5,696 bases of DNA. Source: Pseudomonadota bacterium (GTDB lineage Bacteria > Pseudomonadota > Alphaproteobacteria > Sphingomonadales > Sphingomonadaceae). The notes beneath the pieces are model-generated. The model was not told where the DNA came from. It saw nothing but the letters and a program-made list of their open reading frames with translations, and did not search any database. The stretch lies in the NCBI GenBank assembly GCA_023416515.1, contig JAEZHP010000024.1, positions 1 through 5,696 on the forward strand, written 5' to 3'. Shown piece after piece: positions 1 through 4,744 of this stretch. Both the position numbers and the translations under genes were made by a program. The stretch's first letter is position 1; each line of letters starts with the position of its first letter.

Positions 1-42
1 CCCCCCCCGCGCCGCCGCCCCGCCCCGCCCGCCCCGCCCCGC
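1..42. other. G/C-only low-complexity edge, probable artefact
   Basis: The first 42 bases contain no A or T and are mostly runs of C broken by single G residues. Read on the coding (minus) strand they give a Gly/Ala/Arg string. At this point the upstream paralog has a normal mixed-composition sequence (GESRIGHTPMGSEL). Homology between the two paralogs is good up to the VGQGS segment and stops just here. Runs of G at the end of minus-strand reads are a known failure mode of two-colour sequencing, so a low-quality contig end is the likeliest explanation. That cause is inferred. Confidence 0.6.
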
Positions 43-1300
43 TGCCCTGCCCGACCAGGAGGCGCCGGCCCGCCGCACGCGTGAACAGCGTGACGCCGCC
101 GGCGGGAAGCGTCACTCCAAGGCCCTCGGCGGCGCGGTTGCGGGTCACGAGGTAGCGAGTCGTGGACAGGGATTCCTCAGTGGACGACGGGTCGAGCCGC
201 GAACGGAAGACCGTCTCAACCGCCACCCGCGGCTGGACCAACAAGGCCACCTGCTTCTGGCTGTTGGCCGCAACGGTGACCGGCTCCGGCAGGCGGAACA
301 GCTTGAGGTCGCCGAGCTCTTCGGGACGGGCAATGCGCGAGCCGGTGACGACAATGTCGCTAAATTCTTCCGAGCTGACCACGGTCACGGGCGCAGCCGA
401 CATCATTGGCGGCGAGGGACTGCGCCGCTGAGCGATTAGATCATTATCGAACTGGAAATCGCTCGTCGTGGCGGCCGGCCAGCACTGAAGGTTGAGCGGA
501 CTGGCTTCCGGTTCCTGGATATCGACTCGCTCGCGATTCAGCCGGCCTGCGACCGCCTGGACGTCGGCGTCGCGGAAGCTGGTTTCATCGCTGCTCGCCA
601 GGGTCAGCCATGCGAAGAGTTGCACGGTGCGGCCGTCGGGCGAGAGGTCGGCGATGTAATTGGCCTGCCAATCGAACCCCTGAGCGAGATAGGAGAGCGT
701 GACCGTGGCGGTCACCGGCTGAGCGCTTCGCGCCCTCACCGACAACGTCGGCCGCGACGACAGGCCCGGGGCCACCTCGGGATAGGTGATCGTCTCGTTG
801 AGGCCGGTGCAGCGCAGCGCTTCGAAGCCGGCCGCGGTCTGGAGGACCACCGCGCCCTCGGCGCCGCTTCGGATGACGGCTTCCTCCTCGCGGACGTTGC
901 CCGTCGCGCGCGAGGTTCGCCGGACGGTGACTCGCCGGCCCAGGGAGCGTTCGAGCAGGGTCCCGGGCGACAAGAGATAGGCGTCGCGGTTGCGCTCGAC
1001 GATCCCGTCGGGAAAGCCGGTGACGATCGCGCTCTGCGGCACGATCCCGCCCGCAACCCCTTCGAAGCGGATTTCGCTCTCGCCGGCCGGAAGCGTGACC
1101 GTTCGGGTCTCGCTAACCAGTGCGAAGCCGCCGAGCCAATCGAGGTCCAGTTCCTGCGCCGGGCCGCGGCTCGGGTTGCGGTAAACGGTCACGTCGACTG
1201 ACGCCGGCGCCTGCGAGGTGACCACGCTCTGCGCCTGAGCGCCGCCCGCGCCCAGGACCAGCAAAACGAGGATTCCGACCGGGAGGCGCCAGCGGCGCAT
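1..1300 (-). CDS. DUF4139 domain-containing exported protein, partial (3' end missing)
   Basis: The frame is open from an ATG at 1300 to the left edge (433 codons, no stop), so the C-terminus is missing. The N-terminus is a clear Sec signal peptide: RRWR, a Leu/Val/Gly core, then AQA with likely cleavage after A23, placing the protein in the periplasm or envelope. The rest aligns along its length with the gene just upstream: a DUF4140-like N-terminal part, then a DUF4139 region with LSYLAQGFDWQANYIA (about 202-217) and GDLKLFRLPEPVTVAANSQKQ (about 330-350). Between these blocks (about 262-329) it has a longer insert than its paralog. The insert holds PVTVVSSEEF (304-313) and DIVVTGSRI (315-323), the latter like the TonB-box region of sphingomonad TonB-dependent receptors. 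The mature part has two cysteines, C164 and C273; the mature paralog has none. The ATG is 4 nt after the upstream stop with no strong Shine-Dalgarno, so translation is probably coupled. The last ~14 residues are doubtful because of the edge sequence. Biochemical role unknown. Confidence 0.88.
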   Translation of the reverse strand, partial: MRRWRLPVGILVLLVLGAGGAQAQSVVTSQAPASVDVTVYRNPSRGPAQELDLDWLGGFALVSETRTVTLPAGESEIRFEGVAGGIVPQSAIVTGFPDGIVERNRDAYLLSPGTLLERSLGRRVTVRRTSRATGNVREEEAVIRSGAEGAVVLQTAAGFEALRCTGLNETITYPEVAPGLSSRPTLSVRARSAQPVTATVTLSYLAQGFDWQANYIADLSPDGRTVQLFAWLTLASSDETSFRDADVQAVAGRLNRERVDIQEPEASPLNLQCWPAATTSDFQFDNDLIAQRRSPSPPMMSAAPVTVVSSEEFSDIVVTGSRIARPEELGDLKLFRLPEPVTVAANSQKQVALLVQPRVAVETVFRSRLDPSSTEESLSTTRYLVTRNRAAEGLGVTLPAGGVTLFTRAAGRRLLVGQGSGAGRAGRGGGAGG

Positions 1301-1304
1301 CGGC

Positions 1305-2795
1305 TCAGTAGCGCGTCTGGTAGGTGATGTTGAGGTTGACCGTGCCGTTCGCAGGCACCGGCACGCGCCACACCACCTGATCGTCGGAGATCCGCTCATG
1401 CGGAAGCGTCTCCTGGGTGATGCGCGAGTCCGCCCACCACCGGCCGAGGCCCGACTGGTAGATGCTCACCGTCACGGCCTCGGGCCGCGCGTTGGTGACC
1501 GTGTAGCGCATCTCGGTCTGCCAATAGTCGGTGCGCTGGAGCGTCTCGCGCTCCCCAGTCGTCCGCGTGCCGTCGGGATTGGTGATCCGGAAGCGGTCGG
1601 TCAGCCGCCACTGCTCCTCGGTGACGCGTTGGCGGTTCTCGACCACCGGCTGCACCTTCACGTCGAAGGCCTGGCCGGTGGTGAGGCCGAGCTCGGACCC
1701 CATCGGGGTGTGGCCGATCCGGCTTTCGCCGACGAACTGCGGATTGCCGCGTGCGTCGCGCTGATAGACCCGGACGGTGCCGGCCGGCAGCGCGTCGCCG
1801 AGCCCTTGGTCGCGCGAGCTCGAGAAGCGGAGCACGGTGTTGACGTTCTGGGGCTCGTCGAAAGTCCCCAGCCAGCCGTTGCGAAACTCATAGGCGCGCT
1901 GCGCCTGCGCGCCGGACACGTCGAGGAAGCTGACCTGCTTGGTCTGGCGATTGGCGATCGTGGTGCGCTCGGGCAGCGGATAGAGATAAAAGTCGCCGAT
2001 CCGCTCGCGGTCCGCCGTCTCGGTGCCCGCTTGCCTGACCTGGGGTGGAGCCGGGCGGCCGTAGACCATTTCATTGCGGTTCGCTTCGACATTGCCGGCC
2101 ACCAGCAGGGTGTTGGCGTTGCGATATTCCGTGCCGCTGTTGTTGGTGAGCGTGATCCAGCCCTGGACGTCCATTCGCCCGGCGGCCTGGTCGAACAAGG
2201 CGACATAGTCGGCCTGCCAGGCGAGCCCGTTGGTGAGATAGGTGAGGTTGACCGGTCGGGCCCCGCCCCGGCGACTGTCGAAGGTGACTGAAAGGGTCGG
2301 GCGGGCGCGCAGATTCTCCGGCACCTGGTCGAAGATGACCCGGACCGGGAGGCCGTCGTCGCGAAGAACCTCGATCCGGTTGCCGATCTGGAGGACGACG
2401 CCGCCGTTGACCGCGAGCACCCGCGCCTGCTCGCGCACTTCGGCCCCCGTCGCCGGATTGGTGCGGACCAGCGTGATCGTTTCGCCGACCGCCTTCTGCA
2501 TCAGCGCCTGGGGCGAGAGCAGGTCGAAGTCGAAATTCTGCTCGATGATCTCCAGCCCGTCGCCGGTCATGGTCACCGTCTGCGGCTGGATCCGCGCCGA
2601 GACATCGGGAAATTCCTGGCGGACTCGGCCGGATGCGATGTTGAGCCGGCGCACGTCCTGCACCAGCGCGAGGTCGTTATTGTAGATGGTGACCGAGACG
2701 TCGCCCTGGGCGGAAACGCTGGGCGGGGGGATCGCATTGTCCTGAGCCGCGGCGGGCGCGGCGATGAAGGCGCAGATGGGCAGCAGGCGACGCAT
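1305..2795 (-). CDS. DUF4139 domain-containing exported protein
   Basis: A complete gene of 496 codons. Residues 1-17 form a signal peptide (MRRLL, a short hydrophobic core, then APAAA) with likely cleavage before Q18, so the product is predicted periplasmic or envelope-associated. The mature protein starts with a beta-rich DUF4140-like part (about 30-130: VSVTIYNNDLALVQDVR, LLSPQALMQKAVGE, then a GGVVLQI strand). A DUF4139 part follows, with LTYLTNGLAWQADYVA (184-199), GDFYLYPLPE (267-276) and a C-terminal DYWQTEMRYTVTNARPEAVTV block ending in a beta strand (VNLNITYQTRY). This is the MuiA-like superfamily, for which no enzymatic activity is established. No catalytic motif or transmembrane helix is visible beyond the signal peptide. 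The ATG at 2795 is supported by the signal peptide and a strong Shine-Dalgarno. It is the first gene of a two-gene unit; the next gene is a diverged paralog starting 4 nt after its TGA. Family assignment is from recognised sequence blocks; the function is not known. Confidence 0.92.
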   Translation of the reverse strand: MRRLLPICAFIAAPAAAQDNAIPPPSVSAQGDVSVTIYNNDLALVQDVRRLNIASGRVRQEFPDVSARIQPQTVTMTGDGLEIIEQNFDFDLLSPQALMQKAVGETITLVRTNPATGAEVREQARVLAVNGGVVLQIGNRIEVLRDDGLPVRVIFDQVPENLRARPTLSVTFDSRRGGARPVNLTYLTNGLAWQADYVALFDQAAGRMDVQGWITLTNNSGTEYRNANTLLVAGNVEANRNEMVYGRPAPPQVRQAGTETADRERIGDFYLYPLPERTTIANRQTKQVSFLDVSGAQAQRAYEFRNGWLGTFDEPQNVNTVLRFSSSRDQGLGDALPAGTVRVYQRDARGNPQFVGESRIGHTPMGSELGLTTGQAFDVKVQPVVENRQRVTEEQWRLTDRFRITNPDGTRTTGERETLQRTDYWQTEMRYTVTNARPEAVTVSIYQSGLGRWWADSRITQETLPHERISDDQVVWRVPVPANGTVNLNITYQTRY

Positions 2796-2801
2796 GGACA
2801 G

Positions 2802-2809
2802 TCCTCCCC
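2802..2809 (-). promoter_or_regulatory. Shine-Dalgarno of the first DUF4139 gene
   Basis: On the minus strand GGGGAGGA ends 6 nt before the ATG at 2795. This is a near-ideal ribosome binding site and fixes the start that gives a complete signal peptide. The downstream paralog lacks a comparable site, consistent with coupled translation of the pair. Confidence 0.75.
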
Positions 2810-2870
2810 GGCTCGTCCTGAGAACCTGTGCGACACCGCCGGGAAATGCAATCGGCGAAGAGGGTTACCC

Positions 2871-2911
2871 CAAACGCAAGAAACCCGCCCGGCGAGCTAT
2901 CGCCGGACGGG
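2871..2911 (-). terminator. Intrinsic terminator after the DUF4167 gene
   Basis: On the minus strand a 12-base arm (CCCGTCCGGCGA, 2911-2900) pairs with TCGCCGGGCGGG (2895-2884) around a TAGC loop. It is followed by the T-rich stretch TTTCTTGCGTTT (2883-2872). The one non-Watson-Crick position is a U·G wobble in minus-strand RNA but a C·A mismatch in plus-strand RNA, so the element favours minus-strand transcripts. It lies about 26 nt after the DUF4167 stop and before the DUF4139 pair, separating two transcription units. The T tract is interrupted, so efficiency may be moderate. Confidence 0.8.
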
Positions 2912-2937
2912 CTCCCTGTGTTCAGAAGAGCTGCTGG

Positions 2938-3585
2938 TTAGGCGGCGGCCGGTGCGACGTCGCCTTCCTCGCCGCGCGGGCGGCGGGTGCGGCGGCGCGG
3001 GCGGGGAGCCTCCTCGGCCTCGCCCTCGCCGTCGGACGATGCCGACACGGGGGAGATTGCGGGCGGCAGGCTGTCGAGCGCGATCCGGCTCTCGTTTTCG
3101 CCCTGCTGCGGAGCCTCGTCGCCGTTGAACTCGGAACGGCCGCGGCGGCGGCGCTGGCCGTCGCCGAAGCGGGCCTCGCCGTTGCGGTCGCCGTCCTGGC
3201 GGGGTCGGCGGGCGCGCGGCTGGTCGCCGTCGCCCTGCTGCTGCGGGCTGTCGTCGCCATCGGCCTCGCCCATGGGACCGTCGTCCTCACCCTCGTCCTC
3301 GTCGCCGAACTCGTCGTCGCGCGAGCGGCGATGCTCCTCGAAGCGGGCGCGGCTCTCGTTGAGAACGCGGAAGTAATGATCCGCGAACTGCAGATAATAT
3401 TCGGTTTGAACGCGGTCGCCCTGCATCTGCGAGTCACGCGCCAGCTGCTTGTATTTCTCGAGCAGCTGCGCGGCGTTGCCCCGCTGGCGATTGTCCTGGC
3501 GATTGCCTGTGTTGGGGCCGCTGTTGGGCGCCCGGCCCCCACCGCCGCGACCGCGCCTGCGGCCGCCCTGACGATTGTTGATCAA
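2938..3585 (-). CDS. DUF4167 domain-containing protein
   Basis: A 215-residue soluble protein with no signal peptide or membrane segment. Residues 5-18 are an Arg/Gly-rich basic tail (QGGRRRGRGGGGR), followed by a Gln/Asn-rich linker. The conserved DUF4167 core is at about 38-78: AAQLLEKYKQLARDSQMQGDRV, then YYLQFADHYFRVLNE, which reads as two or three amphipathic helices. After the core come an acidic stretch (90-112, EDEGEDDG), mixed-charge Arg/Asp/Gln-rich sequence and a basic C-terminal patch (RPRRRTRRPRG). Most of the protein outside the core looks disordered. The family is characteristic of alphaproteobacteria and is often found near prfA-prmC. An RNA- or DNA-binding role is plausible from the RGG-like tail but is an inference. 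The start is TTG: an in-frame TAG lies only 9 nt upstream of it, and an AGGA sits 7 nt before the TTG. The gene has its own upstream promoter-like element and ends at an intrinsic terminator. Confidence 0.92.
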   Translation of the reverse strand: MINNRQGGRRRGRGGGGRAPNSGPNTGNRQDNRQRGNAAQLLEKYKQLARDSQMQGDRVQTEYYLQFADHYFRVLNESRARFEEHRRSRDDEFGDEDEGEDDGPMGEADGDDSPQQQGDGDQPRARRPRQDGDRNGEARFGDGQRRRRGRSEFNGDEAPQQGENESRIALDSLPPAISPVSASSDGEGEAEEAPRPRRRTRRPRGEEGDVAPAAA

Positions 3586-3592
3586 ATTAAAA

Positions 3593-3596
3593 TCCT
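3593..3596 (-). promoter_or_regulatory. Ribosome binding site supporting a TTG start
   Basis: AGGA on the minus strand lies 7 nt before the TTG at 3585. An in-frame TAG at 3595-3597 overlaps this site and rules out any earlier start. No ATG or GTG begins the conserved N-terminus (INNRQGGRRRGRG), so TTG is the best-supported initiation codon. Confidence 0.65.
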
Positions 3597-3621
3597 AGCC
3601 AAAGGTGGTCTAATCTTTCCC

Positions 3622-3660
3622 TCACCGGCTGGCGGCACCCAGCCGCACACACAAGCTCAT
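3622..3660 (-). other. Possible 12-codon upstream ORF (leader peptide)
   Basis: Inside the DUF4167 leader an ATG at 3660 opens a short frame encoding MSLCVRLGAASR and ending in TGA at 3622-3624. AGGA lies 6 nt before the ATG (AGGATCGTGG then ATG), which is good initiation context. The CGGCTGG/CCAGCCG hairpin falls inside this frame, so ribosomes on it would disrupt that stem. The frame ends 36 nt before the DUF4167 start. A frame this short can arise by chance; support is only the ribosome-binding context and the overlap with the hairpin. Confidence 0.25.
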
Positions 3661-3848
3661 CCACGATCCTGGCGGCCCGGGGCTTAGGGAAGCACCCACT
3701 CGGGCCAGAAGCCCGCGTTGCTGCGGGCTCCCTCCTGTCGTAGCCGCGAGCGCCCGCCAAAGGCGCCGTTGCGACGAAGCAATCGGGGTTGAGCGACGGT
3801 CGGCTCCACAATACTCGAGCGTTGTGGCTGGCCCCGTCCCTGACCCCC

Positions 3849-3877
3849 TATCTAGTCACCACGCGCGGTAAATCCAA
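3849..3877 (-). promoter_or_regulatory. Putative promoter of the DUF4167 unit
   Basis: On the minus strand TTGGAT (3877-3872) and TAGATA (3854-3849) are separated by 17 nt. The second element, read as ACTAGATA, also resembles the Caulobacter-type -10 (GCTANAWC). It lies just after the prmC stop and would start transcription near 3842. The -35 matches the consensus only in its TTG, so this is a moderate prediction. Confidence 0.45.
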
Positions 3878-3898
3878 GGAAAAAAGCATAATCTTGGT

Positions 3899-4717
3899 TT
3901 AGCGGCGTAGAACCAGACAGCGGGTTACACCTCTAAGGTCCTTGAGTGACGATATGGTGAACGCGGTGCCCACGAACAATTCGCCGACCGCTTCTTCCTG
4001 ACCTTGGCCGATCTCGATGCAGGCCACGCCGCCGGGTGCGACCAGCCGGTCGACCTGAGGTGCGAGCCTTCGATAATCGTCGAGGCCGTCGGCGCCGGCG
4101 AACAGCGCCCCGTGCGGCTCCCACTCCACCACGTCGCGATCGAGCGGCGCGTCCCGCTCGATATAAGGCGGGTTGCACAGGACCAGGTCGAACGTCCCCT
4201 TGATCCCCTCCGCCCAATCGCCCAGCCGCCAGTCCGAGCGCTCGGCAAATCCGAGCCGCTCGGAATTGCGCCGGGCATAAGCGAGCGCCTGGTCGGACCT
4301 GTCGACGCCGAGCCCCCGCGCCTTCGGCCACTGATCCAGCGCCGCGAGAAGCAAGGTGCCGGGACCGGTGCCGAGGTCGATGATATTGGAGGGAGCGCGC
4401 CCGCGGAAATGGTCGACCGCGGCTTCGATCAGGGTCTCGCTGTCGGCGCGCGGGATGAGAACGCCAGGCCCGACCTCCAACTCGATCGTCCAGAAACCGC
4501 AATGACCGACGATATAGGCGACCGGCTCGCGCGCCAGCCGGCGGCGCAGCAAATCCTCGAACGCAGCGGGCGTCGGATCGTCGAGATGACGTAGCTTCAT
4601 CTCGCCGATGCTCACGGCCAGCGCCGCGGCCATCAGAAGCTCGGCATCCTGGCGCGGGTGGCCGGGCACCGCACCAAGGCGACGCTCAGCCTCGGCGAGG
4701 GCCTGGCGAACCCTCAT
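3899..4717 (-). CDS. prmC: Peptide chain release factor N5-glutamine methyltransferase PrmC
   Basis: PrmC (HemK) transfers a methyl group from S-adenosylmethionine to the glutamine of the GGQ motif of RF1 and RF2 in the cytosol, increasing peptide release. The numbering below counts from a GTG one codon upstream (4720). An N-terminal helical domain (about 1-85) carries DAELLMAAAL and REPVAYIVGHCGFW. IPRADSETLIEAA (89-101) corresponds to the family's IPRPDTE motif. The SAM-binding loop is LGTGPGTLLLAAL (116-128), with the acidic ribose-binding residue at D140. The catalytic, substrate-binding NPPYI is at 183-187. At about 272 residues the length is normal. Two adjacent starts exist, GTG at 4720 and ATG at 4717. 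I chose the ATG because GGAGG would be only 1 nt from the GTG but 4 nt from the ATG. It follows prfA by about 27 nt, the classical prfA-prmC arrangement. No clear terminator follows it, only a T6 run without a GC stem. Confidence 0.95.
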   Translation of the reverse strand: MRVRQALAEAERRLGAVPGHPRQDAELLMAAALAVSIGEMKLRHLDDPTPAAFEDLLRRRLAREPVAYIVGHCGFWTIELEVGPGVLIPRADSETLIEAAVDHFRGRAPSNIIDLGTGPGTLLLAALDQWPKARGLGVDRSDQALAYARRNSERLGFAERSDWRLGDWAEGIKGTFDLVLCNPPYIERDAPLDRDVVEWEPHGALFAGADGLDDYRRLAPQVDRLVAPGGVACIEIGQGQEEAVGELFVGTAFTISSLKDLRGVTRCLVLRR

Positions 4718-4719
4718 CA

Positions 4720-4740
4720 CCCCTCCCTTGAAGGGAAGGG
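4720..4740 (-). promoter_or_regulatory. Hairpin covering the prmC Shine-Dalgarno
   Basis: On the minus strand CCCTTCCCT (4740-4732) can pair with AGGGAGGGG (4728-4720) around a 3-nt loop. This makes a 9-bp stem with one U·G pair. The downstream arm is the purine-rich ribosome binding site of prmC. The prfA TAA at 4745-4747 is only 4 nt before the stem, so a ribosome finishing prfA would melt it. No T tract follows, so it is not an intrinsic terminator. Translational coupling is the inferred role. Confidence 0.55.
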
Positions 4741-4744
4741 CTTG

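Larger units (their letters stand above)
3586..3842 (-). promoter_or_regulatory. Structured 5' leader of the DUF4167 gene (or a leader-derived small RNA)
   Basis: The prmC-DUF4167 gap is about 313 nt, long for this compact region, and I find no convincing protein gene in it. On the minus strand it holds several inverted repeats in a row. They are CCACAA/TTGTGG (3827-3806, 10-nt loop), AGCCCGC/GCGGGCT (3729-3710, loop AGCAAC), a nested GGCCCG/CGGGCC (3706-3674) enclosing GGG/CCC, and CGGCTGG/CCAGCCG (3645-3626, loop GTGCCG). A promoter-like element precedes them. The arrangement fits a long untranslated leader of about 257 nt. I do not recognise it as RNase P RNA, tmRNA, 4.5S RNA or a riboswitch class I know. 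Structure is judged by eye, without folding or conservation data. Confidence 0.5.

Noticed and set aside
620..1201. 193-codon plus-strand frame opposite the left-edge gene
   Set aside because: The minus strand here encodes an uninterrupted DUF4139 paralog, so this is a shadow frame.
1398..2291. 297-codon plus-strand frame inside the DUF4139 gene
   Set aside because: It lies wholly antisense to a complete DUF4139 gene with a signal peptide and conserved blocks; it is a high-GC shadow frame.
2812..2883. Possible promoter for the DUF4139 pair (TTGCGT on the minus strand just after the terminator stem)
   Set aside because: The only -35-like hexamer overlaps the terminator T tract, and no acceptable -10 lies at the right spacing. 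A promoter must lie here if the terminator works, but I cannot place it.
2764..3687. 307-codon open frame on the plus strand across the DUF4167 gene
   Set aside because: It is antisense to a recognised DUF4167 gene and crosses that gene's terminator, with alanine- and leucine-rich composition typical of GC-rich shadow frames. There is no family resemblance and no ribosome binding site.
3587..3811. 74-codon minus-strand frame in the prmC-DUF4167 gap, starting at TTG
   Set aside because: It spans several strong hairpins, has no recognisable domain and no clear ribosome binding site. It is better explained as part of the structured leader.
3806..3827. CCACAA/TTGTGG hairpin as part of a 6S RNA
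   Set aside because: It recalls a hairpin in E. coli 6S RNA, but the rest of the region lacks the long closing stem and central bubble, and the location does not match the usual 6S neighbourhood.
3878..3901. T6 run after the prmC stop as a terminator
   Set aside because: The preceding sequence forms no GC-rich stem. CCAAG and CTTGG flank the T run rather than precede it, so it does not look like an intrinsic terminator.
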